DNA of 64,000 nt from JBHIKY01 sp042139015 (GCF_042139015.1 NZ_JBHIKY010000003.1:62001-126000), one strand, 5' to 3'. Positions 1-8,658 are shown, counted from the first letter of the stretch. Numbers and translations: made by a program. The notes: generated by a model not told the origin, from the sequence alone.

Positions 1-73
1 CGACCGCATTTGTCCCAAGTCCGATTGGGTTCACTTCAATGCCTGTCCGGCCAATTGTAGTTCGTGTATTCAT
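1..73 (-). CDS. Aldo/keto reductase, N-terminal fragment (cut by window edge)
   Basis: Only the first 24 codons are inside the window. The translation begins MNTRTTIGRTGIEVNPIGLG, the typical opening beta-hairpin and first strand of NADPH-dependent aldo/keto reductases. A GGGAG ribosome binding site sits 7 bases upstream of the ATG at 73. The family reduces aldehydes and ketones in the cytoplasm; the substrate cannot be judged from this fragment. It runs in the same direction as the next gene but is separated from it by a strong terminator. Confidence 0.7.
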   Translation of the reverse strand, partial: MNTRTTIGRTGIEVNPIGLGTNAV

Positions 74-181
74 TAGTAAATCTCCCTTCCGTTTCATGCT
101 GATATTTTCCACTTATTCCTATACCACTTACATGAACTGTAAAACATGGGCAGCCCAACAAATAATTAAGTGTCCCTAAAC

Positions 182-212
182 AAAAAAAGCCGGGGCTGCG
201 GCCGGCCCCGGG
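182..212 (-). terminator. Rho-independent terminator after the 225-533 gene
   Basis: A GC-rich stem (CCGGGGC pairing with GCCCCGG) is followed on the minus strand by a run of seven T. It ends the minus-strand transcript just past the stop codon at 225. Confidence 0.85.
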
Positions 213-224
213 TTAAGTCATTAT

Positions 225-533
225 TTAGTCAGAGACTTTTGCATTCTTTGAAATTTCATGTAGAAATTGCATGTTTTTTTTCTGTAAAAGGTCCACTTTA
301 TTTATTAACTCTTCCCAGTTCACAAGGTCTTCCCCCTCTTCTGCCAGAGGTTCATCTTTATGCTTCATCAAATATAAGTAAAGCAAAAGCATCGCATCAT
401 TTGGCGGAGCAATATTAATGGTCGTTCCACCTCCCTGGCCGAGGTATGAAGAAGGCTGGTTCATCTCTTCCTCTAATTTTTTTATAACCATTTTTTTTAT
501 TAACTCTTCCAGATCTTTATTTTCACTGTTCAT
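225..533 (-). CDS. Uncharacterised small protein of a coat-like gene cluster
   Basis: 102 residues, acidic and lysine-rich, probably mostly helical. It has a central glycine-rich stretch (SYLGQGGGTTINIAPPND) followed by a leucine-rich helix and a DLVNWEELINKVDLLQKKN segment. I do not recognise a family. The ATG at 533 is preferred over one at 554 because GAGGTG lies about 9 bases before it and the 554 start has no Shine-Dalgarno sequence. It follows the 547-1101 gene by 13 bases, so the two are very likely co-transcribed, and a terminator follows directly. A spore-surface role is suggested only by the neighbourhood. Confidence 0.6.
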   Translation of the reverse strand: MNSENKDLEELIKKMVIKKLEEEMNQPSSYLGQGGGTTINIAPPNDAMLLLYLYLMKHKDEPLAEEGEDLVNWEELINKVDLLQKKNMQFLHEISKNAKVSD

Positions 534-546
534 CCCCACACCTCGC

Positions 547-1101
547 TTACGCATTGATAATAATAGAGTTCAAGGCAGGCTGGCCATCGTTATTTCCATC
601 GGAGTAAACAAACCCATCCATGGTAAAAGACGTCTCTGCAGAAAATTTAACCTGAAAGTTTTCAAATAATATTTGCTGATTTGGCAATATTTTTTTTTGA
701 TCAATAGGCTTTAGGCAATATTGTGTGTGCGAGTCAAGGTGCTCAAGCTCAAGCCTTTCCCACGTGAATTTATAAGCCTGATTTGATTGATTAGGTCTTA
801 AATACTTTCCAGAGAAATCAAAAGAGCTGTCCGAATCGATTTTCAATAAAATGATGGGAGCATAGCTGGAGTCAGCTGACAGATTTTTTACATGAAAATT
901 ACCAATAATAACTAAGTCTGAAGCGGGGTCTTCCTCTACTAGAAGAAGTGAATAATTAAAGTAGCAGATGAGATTTTTTGAGGGTGGCGAGTCGGTGCGG
1001 AGGCCTGTAATTAATTCTTTTACTTTACGATGAGTTTGGTCCATATCTCTTTCTAGCTGGGAGAGTTTTTTTGAAAAATCCTGAAAAGTCTTCCTTCCCA
1101 T
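547..1101 (-). CDS. Uncharacterised protein, coiled-coil start and beta-rich body
   Basis: 184 residues from the ATG at 1101, which has AAGAAGG upstream; a longer frame to 1173 would begin inside the preceding hairpin. Residues 1-40 are charged and helical (FQDFSKKLSQLERDMDQTHR), and the rest alternates polar and hydrophobic residues as in a beta sandwich. No family was recognised. It lies between the Cys-rich 1180-1881 gene and the 225-533 gene on the same strand. A hairpin at 1126-1150 separates it from the former, so it may be expressed by read-through. Probably a structural protein of the same spore-surface group, by context only. Confidence 0.6.
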   Translation of the reverse strand: MGRKTFQDFSKKLSQLERDMDQTHRKVKELITGLRTDSPPSKNLICYFNYSLLLVEEDPASDLVIIGNFHVKNLSADSSYAPIILLKIDSDSSFDFSGKYLRPNQSNQAYKFTWERLELEHLDSHTQYCLKPIDQKKILPNQQILFENFQVKFSAETSFTMDGFVYSDGNNDGQPALNSIIINA

Positions 1102-1125
1102 TTCAAACACCTTCTTTACATGAAT

Positions 1126-1150
1126 AAAGAGGGGATGAGTATCCCCTTTT
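1126..1150 (-). terminator. Hairpin between the 1180-1881 and 547-1101 genes
   Basis: The inverted repeat GGGGAT/ATCCCC, extended by A-T pairs, is followed on the minus strand by a weak T-rich tail (TCTTTATTC). It is likely a partial terminator or attenuator within a minus-strand operon. Confidence 0.5.
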
Positions 1151-1179
1151 ATTCTATGCAAGTAAATTAACAATAATTA

Positions 1180-1881
1180 TCAGCTATCGTCATGGTCAGG
1201 GCACCAGTCATCGTCATGGCCAGGGAACAGCGCAGGACATTGCGGTGGAATGGCAGGAGAAGGGCATTGATCAACAAGAATATCTCTTGGCTGGCAGAAA
1301 TCTGCTTTTAGTTCAAGGGTAACATCCGCCACTGTTTGAACACTTTGACAAAGGCTTAACACAATGTCCACACTTGCAAGTACTCCATTTGTACAATTCA
1401 CTCGTACGCTGCATTCAACATCTGTTAATCTTACAAGCAATCTTGTTCCATCCGGAGCACACAGAAAAATGGACTCAGGAATTTCAATTTCGATTGGAGC
1501 AGACTGTTCAACAAATGGTGTGGTGCCGTCGAGGCCACTAAATTCAACTACGACGGTCAACGTCTTTAAGAATGTAACTTTTTGAAGCTTGACTTTTGAA
1601 CGATCGATTGCAAACTTTCTGCTTTGGCGCTCCCCGATTTCACTGACTGGGATTTCTGCGTTTTCTGGCAGTGGGTCTCCAGTAATCGGGTCAATCAGGA
1701 AACAATCAGCGGATAAATTACTAACTGCCGGTCCACAGGGATCAACAGCCAGCGGCCCGATGTCCTCAGCGGAAACATTTTGACTGACATCCGCCTGTAG
1801 GATAACCCAGTCGTACACTTTCTCTGCATTTATACATAAAAGCTCTGGGCCAACGGGTTTGCGGTGGTGGTGGTTTTCCAT
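1180..1881 (-). CDS. Cysteine-rich coat-like protein, function unknown
   Basis: 233 residues with eleven cysteines spread over the whole length. The N-terminus is His-rich (MENHHHRKP) and the C-terminus is acidic and His/Asp-rich (HDDDWCPDHDDS). The body is beta-rich with CINAEKVYDWVILQ near the start and FCQPRDILVDQCP near the end. There is no signal peptide. High cysteine content without secretion is typical of spore coat or exosporium structural proteins that cross-link, but I cannot assign a family. The ATG at 1881 has GAAGGAG upstream. A SigK-like promoter lies at 1920-1947, back to back with the promoter of the divergent 2089 gene. Confidence 0.65.
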   Translation of the reverse strand: MENHHHRKPVGPELLCINAEKVYDWVILQADVSQNVSAEDIGPLAVDPCGPAVSNLSADCFLIDPITGDPLPENAEIPVSEIGERQSRKFAIDRSKVKLQKVTFLKTLTVVVEFSGLDGTTPFVEQSAPIEIEIPESIFLCAPDGTRLLVRLTDVECSVRVNCTNGVLASVDIVLSLCQSVQTVADVTLELKADFCQPRDILVDQCPSPAIPPQCPALFPGHDDDWCPDHDDS

Positions 1882-1919
1882 AAAGAATCTACTCCTTCGT
1901 GAATTAATTTCTTCCGTAT

Positions 1920-1947
1920 CATGCTATGTCTCCCATTAACTCTGTGT
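1920..1947 (-). promoter_or_regulatory. SigK-like promoter of the Cys-rich gene
   Basis: On the minus strand AC at 1947-1946 is followed after 17 bases by CATAGCATG (1928-1920), one mismatch from CATANNNTA. Spacing and context fit SigK RNA polymerase; the -35 element alone carries little information. Confidence 0.4.
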
Positions 1948-2026
1948 TACTGGTTACATAACTTTTGGGCTTAGTTTCACAACACTTATTCATTGCAGGT
2001 TAAAGCCTGCCCACTCATTTTTTGTC

Positions 2027-2054
2027 ACAGTTGGGCATTTGTACGCATATTATA
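2027..2054 (+). promoter_or_regulatory. SigK-like promoter of the coiled-coil gene
   Basis: AC at 2027-2028, 17 bases, then CATATTATA at 2046-2054, an exact match to CATANNNTA. It lies 35 bases before the ATG at 2089. Confidence 0.5.
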
Positions 2055-2088
2055 TTCTATAACCAATAAGAACGTGAGGGTGATTGTT

Positions 2089-3882
2089 ATGAAGCAAGGA
2101 GGTCATAAAGAATTCGTCTCCATTTTTTCGAGTCAGCTTCAACAAATATTAAATGAAAAGGATCAAAAAATTGGAGAAAATCCAATAAACCAGCTTCAAC
2201 AAGAGCTTTCTTATGTAAAGAAGGAATACGAATACAATCAAAATGTCCTTAATAAGGTAAATGAATCTTTTCAAAAAACTCTTTCTGAAAAGAAAAATAT
2301 ACAGCAAAGCCTGGGTGAAAAGATGAATGAAATAAATGAACTTGGCAAATTAATTAGATCTCAGAGGCAGACTACGTCTGATCTTGAATCTTCATTAACC
2401 GACTGCTATAACAAAATTCACGAACTGGAGCACCGTTTATCAGAAGAAAAAGGAAAAGTAGAGCTTTTTCAAGGCTTATATGAGAAGCTTCTGGCAGGAA
2501 ACATCTCCCTTCATACTAAATTAGATCACCTAAAAGATATGTTCGAAAAAAATATTTCCCTTCAGCATGTTCTTCTATTAAATGAAGAAAATTTAAGCCA
2601 AAAAGATAAACCATTTAATCAAGTTATTCATACCCTATCCATTAAAGGAGAAAAGCAAGAGCCTAAAACAATTGAAATGGCTCCAGAATCCGGAGAGGAG
2701 AGTACGGATAATATGTTTTACGAAAGTGAAGACTCATTTCCAAACAACAACGGAAATTTTTCAGCTTCAAGCACCGGGGGAAATTCACAGATGAATCATG
2801 AAAAGGATGTACAGTCTAAAAAAATAGATGCTCTGCAGCAAGAAATAGCTGAAATGAAACAATTGTTGAAAAATAATGCAGCAAACAACTCGCCCCATCA
2901 GCAAAGCGAGCCAAAACAAGTAACCTTTCGGGACATTCAAAAAGCGAGATCGGTTCATTCACTGCCAACAAAAAATAATTCAGCACAGCCAAAGGCTTCA
3001 AGATCGGAAAAGGCATATGTGCAGCGTGCGAAAACCTTCACACGCGAAAAAAAAAATGAATCCGTTGGAAAACGAGACTACGTAAAAAGTCAGGTAAAGA
3101 AAAAAAAAGCGGTCCCGGCATCTGACTATGACTATCGGGACCGCACTTATTATGAGGCACGTCACGATAATCCAATGGAAAAATCAACTTCCAGTGAATC
3201 CAAAATAAATGACTCGGTTTTATCTACTTCAAAAGAAGCAGCAGATGTGGCAGCGGAACAGTCATCGGAAATTACTTGGGACACTAATAACATGGAAGTA
3301 TTGGCTGAAAAAACGTCAGAAATGGGAAAGACAGGACATCGGTCAGAAACAGCCTCTGAAAATTCAGTGTCTGATGTACCGGCATCTGAGGCCCATGTGG
3401 AAGCGTCCGAAACAGCTGCCGAACCAGGTAAAGAAATACATTTGGCTGATAATACTGTTGAGAAACCGACTCCAGCTTCCTCATCCATTGACAATAAGTT
3501 GAACGCTTCCGAAACTCAGGCTGCCAAACCTCAGACTCAAGAGGTAGACAACGAAGTGGTTGAGAATGCGATGCCTGCTTCCCAGCAGCAAGCAGCCGAA
3601 CGTCAAACCGAAGCACCGGCTGAAAACAAGAATAGGAACTTACCTGCTATAGAGGCTGAGAAGAAGCACCAGCAAAGCCCAATTTCTGCTTCTTCAAATT
3701 CCTATTACTATGCAGGTGGAAAAGAATCAAACACCTCCTACAAGGCTGAGCCTTCCGAAAAAAAATCTGACGAAAATCCAGATTATACTATGGAGGATGT
3801 CAGTGGAAGCGTAAGCAAGGAAAATCAAAATAAAACAATCTTACAAATATTATGGGAAAAAATATATAGCACCACCTATTAA
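2089..3882 (+). CDS. Large coiled-coil and disordered protein, probable spore-surface component
   Basis: 597 residues. The ATG at 2089 is chosen because GAGGGTG lies 7 bases upstream; the frame can be opened to 1993 but that extension covers the promoter. Residues 1 to about 160 form a strong coiled coil (heptads rich in Leu, Glu, Lys, Gln). A short helix follows near 245-265 (KKIDALQQEIAEMKQLLKNN), then a basic stretch. The last 240 residues are low-complexity Glu/Ala/Ser/Lys, presumably disordered. No signal peptide or membrane segment is seen. It is divergent from the Cys-rich gene, has a SigK-like promoter and is closed by a strong terminator. Family not recognised; a coat or exosporium scaffold is a guess. 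Confidence 0.65.
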   Translation: MKQGGHKEFVSIFSSQLQQILNEKDQKIGENPINQLQQELSYVKKEYEYNQNVLNKVNESFQKTLSEKKNIQQSLGEKMNEINELGKLIRSQRQTTSDLESSLTDCYNKIHELEHRLSEEKGKVELFQGLYEKLLAGNISLHTKLDHLKDMFEKNISLQHVLLLNEENLSQKDKPFNQVIHTLSIKGEKQEPKTIEMAPESGEESTDNMFYESEDSFPNNNGNFSASSTGGNSQMNHEKDVQSKKIDALQQEIAEMKQLLKNNAANNSPHQQSEPKQVTFRDIQKARSVHSLPTKNNSAQPKASRSEKAYVQRAKTFTREKKNESVGKRDYVKSQVKKKKAVPASDYDYRDRTYYEARHDNPMEKSTSSESKINDSVLSTSKEAADVAAEQSSEITWDTNNMEVLAEKTSEMGKTGHRSETASENSVSDVPASEAHVEASETAAEPGKEIHLADNTVEKPTPASSSIDNKLNASETQAAKPQTQEVDNEVVENAMPASQQQAAERQTEAPAENKNRNLPAIEAEKKHQQSPISASSNSYYYAGGKESNTSYKAEPSEKKSDENPDYTMEDVSGSVSKENQNKTILQILWEKIYSTTY

Positions 3883-3894
3883 GAAAAATCCAGC

Positions 3895-3931
3895 AGAAGA
3901 AAAACTTGGCGACCAGCCAAGTTTTTCTTCT
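3895..3931 (+). terminator. Rho-independent terminator after the coiled-coil gene
   Basis: A perfect 16-bp stem (AGAAGAAAAACTTGGC and its complement) with a 5-base loop. The symmetrical A/T flanks let it work on either strand. Confidence 0.9.
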
Positions 3932-4044
3932 TATAGTCTTGAAACCACAGTGGAAATCCACTTTCGTTTTTCGCGGTTTGGTGAAATAGTTGGATTGTAC
4001 AAATATTTGCTGAATCAGTTTGCTTCATCCATTAAATCTTGAGT

Positions 4045-4317
4045 ATGGCAATTATACTTAGATTGAAGAACAGAAGGCGGCGACTCCCTCCGGAAAGGTT
4101 GATATACCAGTAGGTTAGAAGGTGATAATATCTCTAAAAAAATATTTTGTTGTCAAAGAACAACAGAAAGCTTTGCAGAAGTAAAAAAATGGTAAATACG
4201 GTGAAGCGTTGCGGTCGCTCCGGAGGGATCAGCGAAGTCTGAAAATCCATTCTGCCGAAGCTTCGCTGAGACAGAATTAGTTGAAGACAAGCCCCTCGGA
4301 AAGCGGCCGCCTGCAGA
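4045..4317. repeat. Dispersed repeat, split copy (second copy at 43713-43841)
   Basis: This occupies most of the gene-free stretch 3883-4407. The left part (4045-4094) matches the start of the 43.7-kb copy, including ATTATACTTAGA and GAAGGCGGCGAC. The right part (4218-4317) matches the rest, with 30 identical bases at 4225-4254. About 123 bases absent from the other copy lie between, flanked by CTCCGGA on both sides (4088-4094 and 4218-4224). The inner CAGCGAAG/CTTCGCTG pair can fold. Such GC-rich palindromic repeats are common in alkaliphilic and halophilic Bacillaceae as I remember them; no coding potential is seen. Confidence 0.65.
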
Positions 4318-4359
4318 GATGAAATCAACTAAATCTATACTTATTTAATTAATAAAAAA

Positions 4360-4398
4360 GCTAAGACTTTCGCTATTGACTTAGCGAAATGCCTTAGC
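4360..4398 (-). terminator. Rho-independent terminator of the dehydrogenase gene
   Basis: A two-part stem (GCTAAG/CTTAGC outside and TTTCGCTA/TAGCGAAA inside) is followed on the minus strand by TTTTTTATT, directly downstream of the stop at 4408. Confidence 0.85.
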
Positions 4399-4407
4399 CT
4401 ATCTTGT

Positions 4408-6249
4408 TTAAAGTCTCCACATTATTATATTTTTTGCAAGCATATCTTCAGAAATAATGCCTTTCAAATCCATACAGATACTTTTCTGCTTTTTGAAAAG
4501 ACTTCGAAAGGTATCCTGATTCATTTGGATAAATTCATTATGAGGTACTGCAAAAATGACCACGTCTGCTTCTTTTAATTCATTAATTTTCCGAAGTGTG
4601 GTCTGTCCCTCATCCTGAAATTGCTCATTAGTAATGTGAGGATCACAAACTTGTATTTGGAAAGGATGAGATTGGAGGAACTTTACTATTTCTAACGCCT
4701 TCGAGTTTCGCATATCAGAAATATTTTCTTTAAAAGTGATGCCAAGCATCGTTATTGTTATTTCACTTTCCGTTAATTGGTGATCGTATATTAATTTCAA
4801 TAAACTATTTCCAATATATTCGGGCATTCCATCATTAAGTTCCCTGGCTGCAGCTAAAAATCTCGGTTGGTATCCTTCCACTTTGGATTTATGGATCAAA
4901 TAATACGGATCCACTCCAATGCAATGTCCTCCCACCAATCCAGGAGTAAAAGGGAGAAAATTCCATTTTGTGCCGGCGGCTTTTAACACTTCATACGTGT
5001 CAATGTTCAGCTTATGAAAAATCTGGGAGAGCTCATTCATGAATGCAATATTTATATCTCGCTGCGTGTTTTCAATAATCTTCGATGCTTCCGCTACTTT
5101 TATGGAAGAAACCTTGTGTACTTTTGCAGTTAACACCTTTTGGTACAATCCATATATTTTTTCTAAAGCTTCGATATTTGTTGCGGATGCTACTTTTTCG
5201 ATGTTTTCAAATACATGCTCTTTGTCTCCTGGATTGATCCTTTCCGGAGAATACCCCACATGAAAATCCACTCCTTCTTTCATGGAAGAATATGCTTCTA
5301 ATACTGGGATACATACTTCCTCCGTTGTACCAGGATAAACCGTGGATTCAAATATCACGATAGTGCCTGCAGATAAATTTCTCCCAATGGTGGCAGAAGC
5401 TCTCTCAAGCAGCTTTAGATCCGGTTCTTTTCCATCATTAATTGGGGTAGGAACCGCAACCACAATAAAGTCACAGTCACGAAGTTTTGCTTCTTCATTC
5501 GTAAATTGAATGCACGAATTTTTCAGCTCATCCTTAGTCATTTCTCCTGTATGATCTACATGCATTTTAAGACTGTCTATTCTTTGTTTATTAATATCGA
5601 AACCTATCACTTTATACTTCCCCGCAAATCCAACGGCCGCCGGCAGGCCCACATATCCAAGACCAACTACGCCCACTACTGTCTGCTTATTATCCAATGA
5701 CTCGTCATTAATATTTTTTGGAGATGTTAAATGGTTTCTAATTTTTTCACCTATATTACTGATTACATCCTCCACTTTCCTCCTGACGTTTCTATCCTTC
5801 GAACGAACGACCGGATTCTGAACCTCCACTACCTCCATCCGCATTTCCTTCCATCTGCGAATGGCATCAGCTAAATGATGACTTTGGCCGGCATTCCCTT
5901 GTATGATTGCTATCCGTTTTACGTCCATTCCGGATTCTAAGAGAAAGGTGATAAATTGTTCATTGATATCGGTGGAATCGCCCTTTTGAAATAAAACGAC
6001 AAATGAAATTTCGGTTCCTTCCCAATGCTTAATCCCCTTTTCATTACTTTGGCTCAAGTAACAAAATTGTTCACTTTCCTCCAGGATTAACTTTCTTGCT
6101 TGTTTTAACATATCTTTATTTCTTGTATTGGATTGCTTCTCTTCAATACCTATAACAAAAAAGCCCATCTTTAAGAGAAGCAGACTTAAATGAAATCCAT
6201 CTAATTCCAGACAATTTGTCACTAGAATCGTTTCCTTTTGAGATAGCAT
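4408..6249 (-). CDS. UDP-N-acetylglucosamine 6-dehydrogenase-like enzyme (WbpA/WecC class) with a degenerate epimerase-like N-terminus
   Basis: 613 residues, about 180 more than the usual nucleotide-sugar dehydrogenase. From about residue 190 the protein is canonical: GLGYVGLP nucleotide-binding loop, YSPERINPGD, and the catalytic-cysteine motif GGHCIGVDPYYL near 440. SPERINPGD is typical of the branch acting on UDP-N-acetylhexosamines, which oxidises C6 to the uronic acid with two NAD. The first 180 residues resemble the start of a UDP-glucuronate epimerase (ILVT...GFHLSLLLLKMGFFVIGIEE), but the glycine-rich loop is replaced by TNCLELDG, so this domain probably does not bind NAD. It is divergent from the aminotransferase gene. 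Together with the genes at 6467, 7573 and 8659 it makes up a Wbp-type pathway. Confidence 0.85.
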   Translation of the reverse strand: MLSQKETILVTNCLELDGFHLSLLLLKMGFFVIGIEEKQSNTRNKDMLKQARKLILEESEQFCYLSQSNEKGIKHWEGTEISFVVLFQKGDSTDINEQFITFLLESGMDVKRIAIIQGNAGQSHHLADAIRRWKEMRMEVVEVQNPVVRSKDRNVRRKVEDVISNIGEKIRNHLTSPKNINDESLDNKQTVVGVVGLGYVGLPAAVGFAGKYKVIGFDINKQRIDSLKMHVDHTGEMTKDELKNSCIQFTNEEAKLRDCDFIVVAVPTPINDGKEPDLKLLERASATIGRNLSAGTIVIFESTVYPGTTEEVCIPVLEAYSSMKEGVDFHVGYSPERINPGDKEHVFENIEKVASATNIEALEKIYGLYQKVLTAKVHKVSSIKVAEASKIIENTQRDINIAFMNELSQIFHKLNIDTYEVLKAAGTKWNFLPFTPGLVGGHCIGVDPYYLIHKSKVEGYQPRFLAAARELNDGMPEYIGNSLLKLIYDHQLTESEITITMLGITFKENISDMRNSKALEIVKFLQSHPFQIQVCDPHITNEQFQDEGQTTLRKINELKEADVVIFAVPHNEFIQMNQDTFRSLFKKQKSICMDLKGIISEDMLAKNIIMWRL

Positions 6250-6282
6250 ATATATTTTCCTTTCATTCAGCCTGATTATTCT

Positions 6283-6310
6283 TGATATATGCTCTTTAAA
6301 AAGGTGAAGT
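6283..6310 (-). promoter_or_regulatory. Possible SigK-like promoter of the dehydrogenase gene
   Basis: On the minus strand AC at 6310-6309 is followed after 17 bases by CATATATCA (6291-6283), one mismatch from CATANNNTA. It lies 34 bases before the ATG at 6249. The match is weak on its own. Confidence 0.3.
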
Positions 6311-6466
6311 TACAGGCTTAAATGAAAAAAGGCTTTCTACCCTATTAAAATGAATTCTATCCAATTGTTTCTTCAAACAAGGTTAATGCCGTGCCTTTTC
6401 CACCCACCTGACAATAAATTAACAAAGAATGATACTGCTAATTAATTTATGGCAAGGGGTGAGGGA

Positions 6467-7576
6467 ATGCTTCCTTTACTAAACGTTAAGAAACAATTCG
6501 ACTTTATTCATGATGAATTGATGGAAAAAATCAACTCCGTCTTACAAAGCGGGCAATATATTTTAGGTCCTAATGTAGAAGAACTTGAAAGAAATATCGC
6601 TGATCGGATAGGCACTGCTGATGCGATAGCTGTCGCAAACGGTACGGACGCATTAGTACTGACTTTAAAAGCTTACGGAATTGGAGAAGGAGATGAAGTG
6701 ATTACGACTCCTTTTACTTTTTTCGCGACCGCTGAAGCGATTACCCAGGTCGGAGCCACTCCGGTGTTTGCAGATATAGAACGGAAGACCTTTAATTTGG
6801 ATCCTGGAAAGCTGGAAGACAAAATTTCCTCCGCCACAAAAGCTATATTGCCGGTTCATTTATTTGGGCAGCCAGCCAGAATGGATGAAATTACTGCGAT
6901 TGCTTCTAAACATGGCTTGATTGTTATTGAAGACGCCTGCCAGGCTTTTGGAGCACAATATAACGGCAGGATGGCCGGCAATTTAGGGGACGCAGCTTGT
7001 TTTTCTTTTTTTCCAACCAAAAATCTAGGCACTGCAGGAGATGGAGGGATTGTTACCACGTCCGATCCGGTTATTGCAGGAAAAATAAGATCTTTAAGGG
7101 CACATGGAAGCAGTAAAAAATATTTTCATGATGAAATTGGCTTTAACAGTAGACTGGATGAAATACATGCAGCAATATTGTTAACCAGCTTGAAACACAT
7201 TGATGAGTGGAATAATAACAGAATTACCATTGCAGATAGGTACAAGGAAAAGCTGAAAAATACGACCAACATTCAATGTCCAGAAAAAAATATAAACACC
7301 AAACATGTTTATCATTTATTTTGTGTAGAATCCCCCTGCAGAGATGAGATGGTTAAGTATTTAATGGAGAAAAAAATTCAGACAGGAATTTACTACCCTT
7401 GCTGTGTTCATCTGCAGGCCGCATATAAATACCTTAATTTCCAAGAAGGTGACTTCCCTGTTGCCGAAGCTCTGTCCAAACGATTATTTGCCATTCCTCT
7501 TCACCCTTTTCTAAGTACAAAGGAACAGGATTTAGTTATCGCTGCTTTACAAAGCTTTGAGGTGAAGAAAAAATGA
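6467..7576 (+). CDS. DegT/DnrJ/EryC1-type sugar aminotransferase (WbpE-like)
   Basis: 369 residues. It is a PLP-dependent fold type I enzyme of the family that aminates keto nucleotide sugars. Visible marks are the N-terminal SGQYILGPNVEELE, VANGTDAL phosphate-binding region, EDACQAFGA with the PLP-ring aspartate, and FFPTKNLG carrying the Schiff-base lysine (Lys185). By context it should transfer an amino group from glutamate to C3 of the 3-keto product of the downstream oxidoreductase. The ATG at 6467 has AAGGGGTG upstream, better than the ATG at 6449. Its stop overlaps the start of the oxidoreductase gene (ATGA), so the two are translationally coupled. Confidence 0.88.
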   Translation: MLPLLNVKKQFDFIHDELMEKINSVLQSGQYILGPNVEELERNIADRIGTADAIAVANGTDALVLTLKAYGIGEGDEVITTPFTFFATAEAITQVGATPVFADIERKTFNLDPGKLEDKISSATKAILPVHLFGQPARMDEITAIASKHGLIVIEDACQAFGAQYNGRMAGNLGDAACFSFFPTKNLGTAGDGGIVTTSDPVIAGKIRSLRAHGSSKKYFHDEIGFNSRLDEIHAAILLTSLKHIDEWNNNRITIADRYKEKLKNTTNIQCPEKNINTKHVYHLFCVESPCRDEMVKYLMEKKIQTGIYYPCCVHLQAAYKYLNFQEGDFPVAEALSKRLFAIPLHPFLSTKEQDLVIAALQSFEVKKK

Positions 7577-8634
7577 TTCGTATTGGATTAATTGGCTGCG
7601 GCTATATATCTAATAAACATTTAGACACCATCAGTACTTTTCCAGAATTGTCACTTCAGGGAGTGAGTGACCTGCAATCCGGCAGGATGGAAGATGCCAT
7701 CCAGTACTACAAGCAAAAAACAGGATCGAACACAAATATTAAAATGTTCAGCAATTATAACAATCTGCTGAAGCAGCCGGACATAGATGTAGTCGTTATT
7801 TCGGTGATATCCGGGCTGCACGCCATAATCGCAAAGCAGGCATTAACTGCGGGAAAACACATCATCCTGGAAAAACCACTCGCACTTTCAATGAAAGACA
7901 CCGATGAAATCATAAAGTTGTCCGATATTCACGATAAACAGGTGCTTGTCTGTCATCAACTTCGCTATCACCCCCTCATGCAAAAAATTAAACAGCTGTT
8001 GGAAGATGGCAGCCTTGGAAAGCCATATTTTGGGACGGCAGCCATCAGAATTAACAGAACACCAGAATATTATACTTCCGCCGGCTGGAGAGGGAGCTGG
8101 GAGCAGGATGGAGGAATGCTTATAAACCAGGGCATTCACCTGATTGATCTGCTGATATGGTTGATGGGAGATATTGAAACCGTCTATGGAGATGTGATGA
8201 ATACTTCCGATGTAAAAGAAACCGAAGACATTGCAGCCGCCATGCTGTCGTTTAAAAACAAAGCAAAAGGAGTGATCGAAGCAAATACGATCACTCAGCC
8301 AAAAAACATCGGTTATTCTATGGCACTCTTTTGTGAAAAAGGCACCATCTGTTTAGGACCTGGGATTACATCTGTGGAGCACTGTTATATTTCTGGAATG
8401 GGTGAAACAGCTGAAGAACTGGTGAATGGCGAGTTGAAAGGAAATGAACATTATTTAATGTATCAAAATTTTCTCGCAGCTATTACTAAAAAAGAAAATC
8501 TTCTTATGAACGCCCGTGAAGGGAAGAGAGCTTTGGAAGCAATATTTGCTATTTATCAATCAAGCACGAGTAAAAATGTAATCACCCTGCCGGTTACTAA
8601 CTTTTCAACAGGTGATATGGCCGGGAAAAATTAA
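7573..8634 (+). CDS. Gfo/Idh/MocA-type nucleotide-sugar 3-dehydrogenase (WbpB-like)
   Basis: 353 residues. It begins with a Rossmann motif (MIRIGLIGCGYISNKH) and carries the family lysine in EKPLALS. The middle segment GWRGSWEQDGGMLINQGIHLIDLL is characteristic of the WbpB/WlbA group, which oxidises C3 of UDP-GlcNAcA with a recycled nicotinamide cofactor and works in tandem with a WbpE aminotransferase. It overlaps the aminotransferase gene by 4 bases and is followed 24 bases later by the acetyltransferase gene. Assignment to this step rests on family plus neighbours; other Gfo/Idh/MocA sugar oxidoreductases cannot be excluded. Confidence 0.85.
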   Translation: MIRIGLIGCGYISNKHLDTISTFPELSLQGVSDLQSGRMEDAIQYYKQKTGSNTNIKMFSNYNNLLKQPDIDVVVISVISGLHAIIAKQALTAGKHIILEKPLALSMKDTDEIIKLSDIHDKQVLVCHQLRYHPLMQKIKQLLEDGSLGKPYFGTAAIRINRTPEYYTSAGWRGSWEQDGGMLINQGIHLIDLLIWLMGDIETVYGDVMNTSDVKETEDIAAAMLSFKNKAKGVIEANTITQPKNIGYSMALFCEKGTICLGPGITSVEHCYISGMGETAEELVNGELKGNEHYLMYQNFLAAITKKENLLMNAREGKRALEAIFAIYQSSTSKNVITLPVTNFSTGDMAGKN

Positions 8635-8658
8635 ACACTTTCTGTAAGGGGCAGTGAT

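Noticed and set aside
3162..3616. Antisense frames within the coiled-coil gene
   Set aside because: Shadows of the low-complexity Glu/Ala/Ser coding region.
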